From Candidatus Lindowbacteria bacterium RIFCSPLOWO2_12_FULL_62_27 (GTDB taxonomy: Bacteria; Lindowbacteria; 2-12-FULL-62-27), in contig MFPR01000043.1 in NCBI GenBank assembly GCA_001784175.1, positions 62,001 through 126,000 of the forward strand: a stretch of DNA of 64,000 bases. The letters are read 5' to 3'. The notes beneath the pieces are model-generated. The model saw only the letters and a program-made list of their open reading frames with translations. It was not told the origin of the DNA and did no database searches. Of this stretch, positions 1 to 9,488 are shown one piece after another; within the stretch, counting starts at the first letter, position 1, and each line of letters starts with the position of its first letter. Both the position numbers and the translations under genes were made by a program.

Positions 1-35
1 ACCCGAACGAATCTCTTTTCATTTCGACCTTACCG

Positions 36-626
36 ATGCCGGCCGTCCGTGAGTGGGCCGCCTACGGCTCCGTGGCCGCCGGGATTCTCTGCGCGGCCGC
101 CCTGATCCGCTGGATGCCGGTCGTGCCGGCCCACTCGGGTCTGAATATTCCGAAGATAGTCGTTCCCGCGCGTGCCCCGGTTACGCCGGAGGCGCTGGTT
201 GTCCGTCGTGATCTCCAGCCGCCGCCGTCACTGGAACGCCGGGTGACGCCGGCGCCGCGCGCTCCGCGCAAGGTCATTCCAGCGCGGGTGACGCCGGTGG
301 CGGAAACGCCGGCGTCTGCGCCTGCGCCCGTCGAGCGTCCCGCTGTCCCGGTGGCTGTGCCGGTCCCGGTGGTTCCGGTGGTCCAGCCGGCCGCGCCGCG
401 TCCGACGGGCATCCAGGTCAAAGTCGGGGACGCGGACAAATTCAGGGAGAGCGTCGGCGTCGTCGTCGCGCGCCATTCGGCCAAGGTCGAATTTTCCGGC
501 GCCGCCATTCGAATTCAGGTGCCGGCCGACCGCCGCGTTGCCTTGAAGGCGGACTTGGACCGCGCCATTTTTGAACACCTGTCGGACGACGGCGTTTCAT
601 TCCAGATCGATTTAACGTCTCCGTGA
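36..626 (+). CDS. Hypothetical Pro/Val-rich protein, N-terminal hydrophobic segment
   Basis: ORF directly upstream of glmU; signal/TM-like N-terminus followed by a Pro-rich linker. Confidence 0.55.
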   Translation: MPAVREWAAYGSVAAGILCAAALIRWMPVVPAHSGLNIPKIVVPARAPVTPEALVVRRDLQPPPSLERRVTPAPRAPRKVIPARVTPVAETPASAPAPVERPAVPVAVPVPVVPVVQPAAPRPTGIQVKVGDADKFRESVGVVVARHSAKVEFSGAAIRIQVPADRRVALKADLDRAIFEHLSDDGVSFQIDLTSP

Positions 627-684
627 AGCGCCGCGCTTCTTGACACTTTTTCCGGGACGACCTAGCATCCCTCTTTTGGCAACC

Positions 685-2091
685 ATGTCGAAACGAACCG
701 GGGTCTTTTTGATTCTCGCTGCGGGCAAGGGTACCCGCATGAAGTCGCCGCTGGCGAAGGTCCTTCATCCGCTGTGCGGCCGGCCGATGTTGTGCCACCT
801 GCTGGACCAGACGATGTCCTTTCGGGACATGCGGACGGTCTGCGTGATCGGGCACGACGCGGAGGGGGTGCGCGCGGTGCTGCCGGCGGCCGTTGGGTCG
901 GTCATTCAATCCCCGCAGCGCGGGACGGGAGACGCCGTCCGCGTGGCCCGCCGGGCCTTTGCGGGCGCGCGGGTGCTGGTGGTGGCGCCGGGCGATGCCC
1001 CGATGGTGTCGGCGGGAACGTTTCGGCGGCTGCTCGAACACCACCGGCGCAAGAAGGCGCTGGCGACGGTGCTGACGGCGGAGCCGGAGGAACCGGCCGC
1101 GTATGGCCGGGTGATTTGCAATCCGGACGGCACGGTCCAGCGGATCGTTGAGGCGGTCGATGCCGATCCTGAGACGCTGAAGGTCCGGCGGATCAACACC
1201 GGCATCTACGCGTTCGACCCGCGGGCGCTTCTGGCCGTGATCGGCCGGATCGGCAAAGCGAACCGCAAAGGCGAGTTTTATCTGACGGATGCGATCGAGC
1301 TTTTGTCGGCCCGCGGCTGCGTCGCGTCGCTGAACACGGATGACCCGGACGAAGTCACCGGGATCAACAGTCTCGCCGAACTGGCCCGGCTGGAAGGCGC
1401 GATCCAGAAACATCTGCGCGGCCGGCTGATGGAAAACGGCGTGCAGATTCCGCATCCCCAGTCGGTTTACCTGGAGCCGTCGGTGCGGGTCGACGCCGGC
1501 GCGCGGCTTCTTCCCGGTTCGCATCTGGCGGGCCGGACGGTGGTGGAGGCCGGCGCGGTGATCGGGCCGGACGCGTTCGTGGTGGACAGCCGGATCGGCC
1601 CGCGGTCCCGGATCTGGTATTCGGTGGTTGAGGGATCGGTGCTCGGAGAAAATGTGGTGGTCGGCCCCTTCGCGCACCTTCGGCCAAAGACACGTCTGGC
1701 CCCGGGCGCCCGGGTGGGCAATTTTGTGGAAACGAAGGCCGCGCGAATCGAAAGCGGCGCGAAGGCGATGCACTTGTCGTATGTCGGAGACGTGACGATC
1801 GGCGCCGGGGCCAACATCGGCGCCGGGACGATCACGTGCAATTATGACGGATTTCATAAATATCCCACCCGGATCGGCCCCGGGGCCTTCATCGGCTCCA
1901 ATGCGTCGCTCGTGGCGCCGGTCACCGTGGGCGCCGGGGCCGTGGTGGGCGCCGGTTCGGTGATCACCAAAAATGTTCCGGCCGACAGTTTGGCGCTGAC
2001 CCGTGCGCCGCAGACGGTCAAACCGGGTTGGGCGAAACGCCGGCGGGAACGGATGTCCCAGGAATTGGGGCGTCGAAAAAAAGGAGGATAA
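685..2091 (+). CDS. glmU: Bifunctional UDP-N-acetylglucosamine pyrophosphorylase / glucosamine-1-phosphate N-acetyltransferase
   Basis: LAAGKGTRMKS N-terminal uridyltransferase motif; C-terminal left-handed beta-helix hexapeptides with NFVETK, LSYVGD, NIGAGTITCNYDG. The ORF track starts at 640; ATG at 685 is preferred. Confidence 0.95.
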   Translation: MSKRTGVFLILAAGKGTRMKSPLAKVLHPLCGRPMLCHLLDQTMSFRDMRTVCVIGHDAEGVRAVLPAAVGSVIQSPQRGTGDAVRVARRAFAGARVLVVAPGDAPMVSAGTFRRLLEHHRRKKALATVLTAEPEEPAAYGRVICNPDGTVQRIVEAVDADPETLKVRRINTGIYAFDPRALLAVIGRIGKANRKGEFYLTDAIELLSARGCVASLNTDDPDEVTGINSLAELARLEGAIQKHLRGRLMENGVQIPHPQSVYLEPSVRVDAGARLLPGSHLAGRTVVEAGAVIGPDAFVVDSRIGPRSRIWYSVVEGSVLGENVVVGPFAHLRPKTRLAPGARVGNFVETKAARIESGAKAMHLSYVGDVTIGAGANIGAGTITCNYDGFHKYPTRIGPGAFIGSNASLVAPVTVGAGAVVGAGSVITKNVPADSLALTRAPQTVKPGWAKRRRERMSQELGRRKKGG

Positions 2092-2101
2092 CGCGCGCGC
2101 C

Positions 2102-3040
2102 ATGGCGACGAACAACGAATTCAAAATTTTTACCTGTTCCTCCAACTCGGATCTGGCTCAAAAGATTGTCCGACTGCTCCGGCAGGATCTCGGAAAACTC
2201 ACGCTCGACCGGTTCCGGGACGGCGAGATCCGCGTGAAATTCGACGAGAGCGTCCGCGGCAAGGACGTATTTCTGATCCAGTCGACCTGCCCGCCGGTCA
2301 GCGAACATTTGATGGAAATCTTGCTCACCATCGACGCCGCCAAACGCGCCTCGGCCGGCCGCATCACCGCCGTCATGCCCTACTTCGGATATGCCCGGCA
2401 GGACCGCAAAGACGTGCCGCGGGTGCCGATCAGCGCGAAACTCGTGGCCGACCTGATCGCCACCGCCGGCGCCGACCGGGTTCTCGCGATGGACCTGCAC
2501 GTCGACCAGCTCCAGGGGTTCTTCGACATCCCGGTCGATCACATCTTCGCCCGGCCGGTCATGCACAAATATTTCCAAAAAAGCAAACTCAAGACGATGC
2601 TGGTTTCCCCCGACACCGGCGGCGTGGAGCGATCCCGCAACCTTGCCGAGCAACTGGGCGTGCCGCTGGCGATCATCGACAAGCGGCGGACCGGCCCCAA
2701 CCAGGCCGAGGTGATGAACATCGTGGGCGAGGTCAAGGGCTTTGATGCGATCCTGTTGGATGATATCATCGACACCGGAGGCACCGTGGTGAAAGCCGCC
2801 GAGGCTCTGATGCGGGCCGGCGCGAAGAGCGTGCGGGTGGCGTGCACGCATCCGGTCTTTTCGGGATCGGCGCCCGAGATTTTGCAGCAAAGCCCGCTGG
2901 CCGAAGTCGTGGTGACGGACACCATTCCCTTGCCGCGGTCGAAGCATTTCAAGAAGCTGACGGTGGTGAGCGTTTCCAAAATATTCGCCGACGCGATTTC
3001 GCGGATTCATCTGAATCGATCGTTTCAGGGATTGATTTGA
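2102..3040 (+). CDS. prs: Ribose-phosphate pyrophosphokinase
   Basis: FKIFTCSSNSDLAQKIV, PYFGYARQDRK, AMDLHVDQLQGFFDIPVDH, ILLDDIIDTGGT (PRPP-binding loop). Confidence 0.96.
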   Translation: MATNNEFKIFTCSSNSDLAQKIVRLLRQDLGKLTLDRFRDGEIRVKFDESVRGKDVFLIQSTCPPVSEHLMEILLTIDAAKRASAGRITAVMPYFGYARQDRKDVPRVPISAKLVADLIATAGADRVLAMDLHVDQLQGFFDIPVDHIFARPVMHKYFQKSKLKTMLVSPDTGGVERSRNLAEQLGVPLAIIDKRRTGPNQAEVMNIVGEVKGFDAILLDDIIDTGGTVVKAAEALMRAGAKSVRVACTHPVFSGSAPEILQQSPLAEVVVTDTIPLPRSKHFKKLTVVSVSKIFADAISRIHLNRSFQGLI

Positions 3041-3065
3041 CAGAACAACAGGAGGAGTTTCGATC

Positions 3066-3770
3066 ATGACATTGACGGTTCACATTCGGGATAAACAGGG
3101 GAAGGGGCCGTCCGGCCGGGCCCGTCGGGACAACCGCATTCCCGCCGTTCTCTACGGGCGCGGCTATGACACCCAGTCGGTCGAAATCGACGCCCGGGCG
3201 CTACAGAAGGCGCTCCTCACGGGCGCCGGGGATTCCCAGTTGATTGACCTCGTCATCGAGTCTCAGAGCGGGCAGACTGGCGAGAAGGCGCTGATCAAGG
3301 CGATCCAGCGCCATCCGGTGACCGAGCGGATCCAGCACGTGGATCTGTACCGCGTGGTGATGACGGAGAAGATCGAAGTGGAAGTCCCGCTCGCGCTGAC
3401 GGGAACGCCGGCCGGAATCAAGAAGGGCGGCGTCCTTGAGAAACGTCTGACCACCGTCCGCGTGCGGTGCCTGCCGGGCAGCATTCCGGAAAAATTTGTG
3501 GCGGACGTCGCGGCCTTGGACGTCGGACACAGCATGCACGTGTCCGACCTGAAAGCGCCGGAGGGCGTCGTGATTTTGAACGATCCGGGTCAGACCCTCG
3601 CGGTCGTCACCGAAGTGACGGTGGAGGAAGCGCCGGCGGCGGCCGCGGCAGCGGCGGCAGCGGCGGCGACGCCGGAAGCGGGAGCGGCGGGAGCAGCGGC
3701 GGCGCCGGCGGCCGAGCCGGAGAAGAAAGAGGCGGGCAAGGAGAAGGAAAAGCCCAAAGGTAAGGGCTGA
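3066..3770 (+). CDS. rplY: 50S ribosomal protein L25/general stress protein Ctc, with Ala-rich then Lys/Glu-rich C-terminal tail
   Basis: L25 N-terminal domain (GRARRDNRIPAVLYGRG) plus TL5/CTC beta domain; follows prs and precedes pth as in many genomes. Confidence 0.92.
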   Translation: MTLTVHIRDKQGKGPSGRARRDNRIPAVLYGRGYDTQSVEIDARALQKALLTGAGDSQLIDLVIESQSGQTGEKALIKAIQRHPVTERIQHVDLYRVVMTEKIEVEVPLALTGTPAGIKKGGVLEKRLTTVRVRCLPGSIPEKFVADVAALDVGHSMHVSDLKAPEGVVILNDPGQTLAVVTEVTVEEAPAAAAAAAAAAATPEAGAAGAAAAPAAEPEKKEAGKEKEKPKGKG

Positions 3771-3775
3771 CGCGG

Positions 3776-4351
3776 GTGTTCTGCCTGGCCGGTCTGGGGA
3801 ATCCCGGCCGGGAATACGCCGGGAACCGCCACAATGCCGGCCGGCTCCTCGTTGAATTCCTTGCCGGCGCGTGGAATGCAGTCGGCGCGGGAAAAAAATC
3901 CGACTGCGATCTTCACAGGGCCGTCCGCAAGGACCGGGAAATTCTTCTTGCGCGTCCCCGCGCCTACATGAACGTGAGCGGCCCACCGCTCGTGGGCCTT
4001 CTCAAATCCTGCAACATTCCGTTGGAGCGGTTCCTGCTCATCCACGACGACATCGATTTTCCAGTGGGCCGGCTGCAGTTAAAACGCGGCGGCTCGGCGG
4101 CTGGCCACCACGGCGTCGAGAGCGTTTACGAAACGCTTGGGTCGTCGGATTTCCACCGCCTCCGCATCGGCGTCGGCCGGCCGAACCGGTCGACAAAGGA
4201 TTATGTGCTGTCGGATTTCACGGCGGGTGAGATGGGGGACCTGGAGCGCGTTTTTGAAAAATCGGTTGAGGGCCTGGATTTCTGGATCGACGGACATCCC
4301 AGCCGGGCCGCGCAGATTCTGAACACAGTCTCCGCCAACCCGCTGGCGTAG
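3776..4351 (+). CDS. pth: Peptidyl-tRNA hydrolase (GTG start)
   Basis: CLAGLGNPGREYAGNRHNAG; LIHDDIDFPVGRLQLKRGGSAAGHHGVESV. Confidence 0.95.
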   Translation: MFCLAGLGNPGREYAGNRHNAGRLLVEFLAGAWNAVGAGKKSDCDLHRAVRKDREILLARPRAYMNVSGPPLVGLLKSCNIPLERFLLIHDDIDFPVGRLQLKRGGSAAGHHGVESVYETLGSSDFHRLRIGVGRPNRSTKDYVLSDFTAGEMGDLERVFEKSVEGLDFWIDGHPSRAAQILNTVSANPLA

Positions 4352-4400
4352 GGCATAAGACATAAGTGCCGCTCTTGACTTTTTGACTTTCAAGTTCCAA

Positions 4401-6239
4401 TTACTTCTTCAGCAACTTCCGCGCCTCGTCCAGATTTGTTTGCGCTTGCGCCAAGCCGGGGTTCAGCCGCAGAGCTTCGGTGAAATGCAGGATCGCCTGG
4501 TCGAGATTTCCCCGCATGGCCCATGCGTTGCCCAGGTTGAGATGGGCGAGGGCCTTTCCCGGGTCCGATCGGATGGACTCCTGGTAATGCCGGATGGCGT
4601 CGGCATATTTTTTTTGCTGGAAGAGGACATTGCCGAGGTTATTGTGCGCGTCTGAGTAGTCGGGATGGGTTTGGGTTGCCCGGCCAAAATGCACGACAGC
4701 TTCGTCGAGTTTCCCTTTTTTAAACAGGATTGTCCCCATCGTGTTGTTCGCCTTGGCGTGGCCGGGCTGGACGGTCAGCACGTACTCGAGCTGCCGGATC
4801 GCATCGTCCAGACTGCCTTTTTGCGCGTACGCATAACCGAGGTTGAAATGCGCGGATGGATAGTAGTAGGGCTTGATCCGCACGGCTTCGAGATAATGCG
4901 GCAGCGATTCGTCCATCCTGCCTTGACTGAACAGCCGGTTCGCCAGATTGTAATGGGCCAGATAATTGTCGTTCGTGTGGCGGATCGCCTGCTCGTACAG
5001 CGCGCCGCTGTTTTGCCAGTGCGCGACGGCCTGGTGGCCGGCGGCCGACAGCGCGAGGATGACGCCGATGGTGACGGCCGCAACGGCGGCGCGCGGAACG
5101 CGCCACTTCGAGATCGCCGCAGCGCCGCTCCATGCGAGGATCATGTAAATGCCGATCAGGGGCACGTACGTGTAGCGGTCGGCCATCGCCTGCCGGCCGA
5201 CTTGAACGAGGCCGAGAACCGGGACGAGCGTGACGAGATACCACAACCATCCGACGGCCAGATAGGGCGCGCGCCGCATGGCCAGCACGGCCAGCACGGT
5301 GACTGTGAGGATCGCGAGGCCCGCCCCGATGACGGTTGCGTACGGAAGGTCGTGAGACAGCGGATAGAAAAACGCCAGGCCCGAAGGCCAGACCATCTGC
5401 TCGAGGTAACGGACGCAGCTCAGGAGCGCGTTGGCGACCCGGTGAGACACGGGCACCATATCGAGCGGCGCCATCGCGCCGCCGGTGCGTTGCGCGAGGA
5501 CGGTCATGTAGGATGAGAAGGCCGACAGCGCGAAAAACGGGATCTTTTCGATCAGCAATTTCCAAAACGGAACCGGCCGGCGGAGCGGCCAGTAATCGAG
5601 AAGCAGGAGCGTGACCGGCGCCATCACCAGCATTGGTTTGGCCATGAGTCCCACCGCAAGGGCGACCCACACGGCCGCGTAGCGGACGGCGTTCGGCCGC
5701 GCGGCATAGACGGCGTGAAGCCACAGCGCGCACAGCCAGAAAAATGTGCTCAGGACGTTCTTCCGCTCCGCGACCCACGCCACCGACTCCGCGTCCAACG
5801 GGTGGACGGCAAACAACGCCGCGACGAATGCGCCGGGCCACAGATCGCCGGTGAGCCGGCGCAACAGCAGAAACAGGAGGATCGCGTTGGCCAGATGGAT
5901 CGCCACGCTGACCAGGTGGTGCCCGCCGGGCCGGAGGCCGAAGAGCCGCACGTCGAGCATGTGGGACAGCCACGTCACGGGATGCCAGTTGGTGGCGTAA
6001 AACGACGTGACCGCCCAGCGGACGCTTTCGGCCGTGAATCCTTGCTGCACGTGCGGATTGCGGGTGATGTAGAGTTCGTCGTCGATTTCGACAAACTCAT
6101 GATGCCGCACCTGCCAGAACACGGCCATCGTCAGCGCCGCCAGCACGGCGATCACGGCGAAGGTCCATTTCCGATTATTCTGCGGGGGCTCCGCCGAAAC
6201 ATTGCGATCTCTGCGCCCAGACTTTCGATTCGGGTTCAT
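4401..6239 (-). CDS. Multi-pass membrane protein with C-terminal TPR repeats (Tmtc-like architecture)
   Basis: Many TM segments then repeated TPR units (AHYNLANRLFSQGRMDESLPHYLEAV, AHNNLGNVLFQQKKYADAIRHYQESI, AHLNLGNAWAMRGNLDQAILHFTEAL). Confidence 0.85.
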   Translation of the reverse strand: MNPNRKSGRRDRNVSAEPPQNNRKWTFAVIAVLAALTMAVFWQVRHHEFVEIDDELYITRNPHVQQGFTAESVRWAVTSFYATNWHPVTWLSHMLDVRLFGLRPGGHHLVSVAIHLANAILLFLLLRRLTGDLWPGAFVAALFAVHPLDAESVAWVAERKNVLSTFFWLCALWLHAVYAARPNAVRYAAVWVALAVGLMAKPMLVMAPVTLLLLDYWPLRRPVPFWKLLIEKIPFFALSAFSSYMTVLAQRTGGAMAPLDMVPVSHRVANALLSCVRYLEQMVWPSGLAFFYPLSHDLPYATVIGAGLAILTVTVLAVLAMRRAPYLAVGWLWYLVTLVPVLGLVQVGRQAMADRYTYVPLIGIYMILAWSGAAAISKWRVPRAAVAAVTIGVILALSAAGHQAVAHWQNSGALYEQAIRHTNDNYLAHYNLANRLFSQGRMDESLPHYLEAVRIKPYYYPSAHFNLGYAYAQKGSLDDAIRQLEYVLTVQPGHAKANNTMGTILFKKGKLDEAVVHFGRATQTHPDYSDAHNNLGNVLFQQKKYADAIRHYQESIRSDPGKALAHLNLGNAWAMRGNLDQAILHFTEALRLNPGLAQAQTNLDEARKLLKK

Positions 6240-6307
6240 GGTCCAGTGCCACGAGAATCCAATTCCGCGCCCAATCTGTCAAGAACCAGGCTTTATCCGT
6301 GCGCGTA

Positions 6308-6342
6308 TTGACAGGCGGGAGAGAATACGTATACTTATACGT
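6308..6342 (+). promoter_or_regulatory. Sigma70-type promoter TTGACA-N16-TATACT with palindromic operator ACGTATA-CT-TATACGT overlapping the -10
   Basis: TTGACA 6308-6313, TATACT 6330-6335; perfect inverted repeat 6327-6342; located 31 bp upstream of the antitoxin ATG. Confidence 0.7.
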
Positions 6343-6372
6343 GTAAAACCGAACTGGCCAAGGGAGAGATCC

Positions 6373-6603
6373 ATGAAAAAGAAATTGACGCTTTCCGTAG
6401 ACAGGGAAATCTACGACGGACTCCGGTCTCAAATCGGCGCGAGAAGGATCAGCGGATTCATTGAGAGCCTTCTGCGGCCGCATGTGGTCAAGTCCAGCCT
6501 GGAGGAGGGGTATGCCCGCATGTCAAGGGACAAGGACAGGGAAAAGGAGGCCCGCCGATGGGCCGAACAGACGGTCAGAGACATTGCCCGTGAAAAGAGG
6601 TGA
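6373..6603 (+). CDS. Antitoxin-like RHH/MazE-type small protein
   Basis: MKKKLTLSVDREIYDGLRSQIGARRISGFIESLLRPHV resembles ribbon-helix-helix antitoxins; overlaps the toxin ORF by 14 nt. Confidence 0.75.
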   Translation: MKKKLTLSVDREIYDGLRSQIGARRISGFIESLLRPHVVKSSLEEGYARMSRDKDREKEARRWAEQTVRDIAREKR

Positions 6604-6913
6604 TGTCTGGTGGGTCAAGTTCGATCCGTCCGTCGGCGGAGAAATTAAAAAACGGCGCACCGCCGTTGTGATGAGCAATGATGTCTCAAATAAATGGCTG
6701 AACCGCGTCCAGGTCGTTCCTCTCACGACAAATGTCAAGAATGTCTATCCGTCGGAAGCCTTGATTTCGCTCAAAGGTAAACCGTTCAAAGCCATGGCCG
6801 ACCAGATTGCCACCGTAAGCAAGGTTCGACTCTCAAGCCGCGTTGGCGCCATTTCCAGGGAGGACATTGAGAAAATCGAAGAGGTCGTAAAAATCCAGCT
6901 CGATCTCAGATAG
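6590..6913 (+). CDS. MazF/PemK-type endoribonuclease toxin (GTG start)
   Basis: VKRGDVWWVKFDPSVGGEIKKRRTAVVMSND...VQVVPLTTNVKNVYPSEALI...MADQIATVSKVRL, the PemK/MazF pattern. Confidence 0.9.
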   Translation: MKRGDVWWVKFDPSVGGEIKKRRTAVVMSNDVSNKWLNRVQVVPLTTNVKNVYPSEALISLKGKPFKAMADQIATVSKVRLSSRVGAISREDIEKIEEVVKIQLDLR

Positions 6914-6992
6914 AATTGCATCGTCTCCGATCCTGATTGGCAAGAGGGAGGTTGAAATTATCGCATTGTAACGGTATGATCTCCCAAATCTC

Positions 6993-7065
6993 GGGGGGTT
7001 AGCTCAGCTGGGAGAGCGCTACGTTCGCAACGTAGAGGTCGTGGGTTCGACTCCCATACCCTCCA
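6993..7065 (+). tRNA. tRNA-Ala (anticodon CGC)
   Basis: Cloverleaf read by eye: acceptor GGGGGGT/ACCCTCC (one G-T wobble), D arm TAGCTCAGCTGGGAGAGC, anticodon stem CTACG-TTCGCAA-CGTAG, T arm GTGGGTTCGACTCCCAT. Confidence 0.93.
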
Positions 7066-7099
7066 AGTATTCCTCTCGTAACAGGGGTGGCGACAATCT

Positions 7100-7348
7100 T
7101 CACTTACGCCGGCGCTTCCGATCTTCGTCAATGATTTCCTGAATCTCGTCCTCCGTTGGCGCCGGAGTGCCGTCATTGGTTCTAGCAAAAATTTCTTTAA
7201 GCCTCACATCCGCTGCCGGTGCAATCATCACCCGGTCGCCCATCGAGATCGCCTCGTAACGCTTTTTCGGATCGAGCGTCCGTTGGGCTTCCTTGGGCAG
7301 GACGATCGAGCCGTCAGCCTTGATTTTCACCGCCGCCATTTTCGACAA
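7100..7348 (-). CDS. AbrB/MazE-family swapped-hairpin DNA-binding protein (solo antitoxin-like)
   Basis: AAVKIKADGSIVLPKEAQRTLDPKKRYEAISMGDRVMIAP. Confidence 0.65.
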   Translation of the reverse strand: MSKMAAVKIKADGSIVLPKEAQRTLDPKKRYEAISMGDRVMIAPAADVRLKEIFARTNDGTPAPTEDEIQEIIDEDRKRRRK

Positions 7349-7359
7349 CCTCCTTCATT

Positions 7360-7557
7360 TTATCCCTCAATCTGTTGATAGGCCAGATCCGGCAGTTGTG
7401 TTGTCGTCCTTGCATGTTCAATGGTCATGGACACGGGATTCCCTTTTGCATCAAGATCAATGTAGATATTTTCCGAGATCTCTCTTGTTTCTTTAACCTG
7501 TTGATCGCTGAATTCCACAAGCGCCGTGTCTGTGTCATTAAAATATTTTATTTTCAT
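7360..7557 (-). CDS. DUF2283 family protein
   Basis: MKIKYFNDTDTALVEFSDQQVKETREISENIYIDLDAKGNPVSMTIEHA, the typical DUF2283 pattern; start at internal ATG. Confidence 0.8.
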   Translation of the reverse strand: MKIKYFNDTDTALVEFSDQQVKETREISENIYIDLDAKGNPVSMTIEHARTTTQLPDLAYQQIEG

Positions 7558-7558
7558 C

Positions 7559-7723
7559 TTAAACCTCCTTTTTAAAATCCCGGTCAAAGAAAGCGTTGTG
7601 AACGGTCTCCCCATCGGAAAGCAAAATAACGCGCAAATATTTTCCTTCTTCCCGAATTTCGGCCCATTTGCGCACTCTGCCATCCGACTGCATTTCAGTA
7701 TGTGCCGGCTTGCTGATCACCAT
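7559..7723 (-). CDS. DUF4258-like partner of DUF2283, possibly N-terminally truncated
   Basis: QSDGRVRKWAEIREEGKYLRVILLSDGETVHNAFFDRDFK resembles proteins commonly paired with DUF2283; in-frame ATG at 7723 (ORF open to 7765). Confidence 0.5.
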   Translation of the reverse strand: MVISKPAHTEMQSDGRVRKWAEIREEGKYLRVILLSDGETVHNAFFDRDFKKEV

Positions 7724-7739
7724 TTCTATGACTTCCGGT

Positions 7740-9488
7740 TTATTGTCCCCCCTTGATCCCAACACCCTGTTTGAGCCGCGCGCTGGTGGATCGATACAGA
7801 TCGGCGAGGCGGTGGAAGGTTGCGGCGTCGCGCGTTTCCTGGAGGCGGCGGAGCCGGTGATTGACGCTGAAGGCGGCCGATTCGAGGAGCGTGACGCCCT
7901 GCGGGACCGAATCGGGCAGGCGGCGGGCGCGGCCCAGGAAGACGTCGACTTCCCGCGGGAAGAGGTCCAGGGCGCGTTGAAAAACGGCCTGCGCTTTTTC
8001 GGTGTCGCCCGTTGCCGCGTAGAGGTGGCCGAGCCGCGTGAAGTTTTCTGTGGTGGGTTGTTTTTCTACGATGTCGGTCATGTAGGGAATGGCGTCCGCG
8101 AACCTGCGGAGCATGAAATTGAAAACGACAATGTTGTTTTTGACGGCCGGATAATCGGGATCCCGCTGCGACAGAAGCACGCTGTTTTTCAGCGCAAGCT
8201 CCACCATGCCCTTCGAGCTCAGCCCGCCGATCAGCTTGGACAACAGGTCATTGCGGCGGTAGTCGACCCAAACGAGGCCGTAATCGACTTCGTCCGCCGC
8301 CTCGTTGAGCCGGCCGTTTCGGAGATGATCCTGAACGCGCGCCAGGATCCGCTCGTACTCGTACGTTTTCTGCCAGAATATCTGCTGGAGAATGACGAAT
8401 CCTCCAAGGAGAGTGAGTCCCGTCCAGAAGACGCTGGCCGGAAATTCCCTGCCGGGACGCGGCGCCGCCGGCGCGGTCAGAAGGCCCATCACGCCGAAAA
8501 ATCCCATGGCGGCCCCGTGCGTCAACAGCCACGCGCCCCCGGCCGCCTCATGGGCGGCGAACAGGCCGTACAGTCCCAAAAGGAGCGCGCCGTCCCACGA
8601 GACGGGGGTTCTTACCCATGCGATCACGCAGGCGGCGGACACGAGCCACATCAGAAACAGCAATCCCATCGCTCCGATTTCTCCCGCAAGGACCACCATC
8701 GTCTGGCTCGGATACGGCACGCGGTCCGGCACGCCCCGGAGCGTGGCGTGAACCGGCCGGTACTGGAGGAATTTTCGATCGATGGATCCCGGCCCGGCGC
8801 CGGTCACCGGATGCTCCTTCAGACACCGTCGTGCCACCGACGCGAGCGCGTGGTCGGCTTGCAGGTTCCTTTCGACCAGCGTGACTTCATCCGTCCGCAG
8901 GCGATTCATTGTCCAGCCGGCCCAGCCGGCCGTGAGGATTGCGGACGCGATCGATGATGCGACGGCGAGGGACACCGCCGACGGCGGCGGCGCGCCGGCC
9001 TTTCGAAGTTTGAGAGACGCTGCCAGCGCCAGGCCGACGACGGCACCGAACCCGATCCGCCATGCCTCGGTCGGTGACAGCGGCGGATTCGATCGCACCG
9101 CCCAAAGAATCACCGCAACGGACGCAACCCCAGCCAATACCCGGCGCGCCGGCGGGTCGTGCATGGCGATCAACCAGGCGGCCGCGAGCGAGACGAACCA
9201 CAGGAGGCGTGTCAGGCTTTCGGCCGAGACATCGCGCTTGTCCAGGTCCGACCCAAAAAAAGAACAGGCAATCGCAAAAACAAAGCCGATCGCTCCGATC
9301 ACGATCGGCGGATCGCAGAGGATCAGCCGCCGCCGCCAGGCGCCTTCGGCCAGGAGCAGGATCGCCGTCGCCAGAAGGACCGTGTGATACAAGTATTGCT
9401 CCCAATAGAGGGGGAGGATCCGCGCGGAAAGGATCAAAAGCAGGGTGGCCCAGATGGCCGCGAGAATCCGATTAAAGACGATCGACAT
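7740..9488 (-). CDS. O-antigen ligase/polymerase-like membrane protein with C-terminal TPRs
   Basis: About 10 TM segments, Wzy/WaaL-like GAGPGSI loop, C-terminal TPR (TRLGHLYAATGDTEKAQAVFQRALDLFP); start at MSIVFNRIL. Confidence 0.75.
   Translation of the reverse strand: MSIVFNRILAAIWATLLLILSARILPLYWEQYLYHTVLLATAILLLAEGAWRRRLILCDPPIVIGAIGFVFAIACSFFGSDLDKRDVSAESLTRLLWFVSLAAAWLIAMHDPPARRVLAGVASVAVILWAVRSNPPLSPTEAWRIGFGAVVGLALAASLKLRKAGAPPPSAVSLAVASSIASAILTAGWAGWTMNRLRTDEVTLVERNLQADHALASVARRCLKEHPVTGAGPGSIDRKFLQYRPVHATLRGVPDRVPYPSQTMVVLAGEIGAMGLLFLMWLVSAACVIAWVRTPVSWDGALLLGLYGLFAAHEAAGGAWLLTHGAAMGFFGVMGLLTAPAAPRPGREFPASVFWTGLTLLGGFVILQQIFWQKTYEYERILARVQDHLRNGRLNEAADEVDYGLVWVDYRRNDLLSKLIGGLSSKGMVELALKNSVLLSQRDPDYPAVKNNIVVFNFMLRRFADAIPYMTDIVEKQPTTENFTRLGHLYAATGDTEKAQAVFQRALDLFPREVDVFLGRARRLPDSVPQGVTLLESAAFSVNHRLRRLQETRDAATFHRLADLYRSTSARLKQGVGIKGGQ

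Noticed and set aside
442-2145. 567-aa minus-strand ORF opposite glmU
   Set aside because: Shadow ORF from GC-rich third positions; Arg/His/Pro-rich composition with no recognisable motif, lying wholly over a confident CDS.
3640-3720. GCGGCGGC-type low-complexity run in rplY
   Set aside because: Codes for the Ala-rich linker of the L25/Ctc tail; ordinary for this family.
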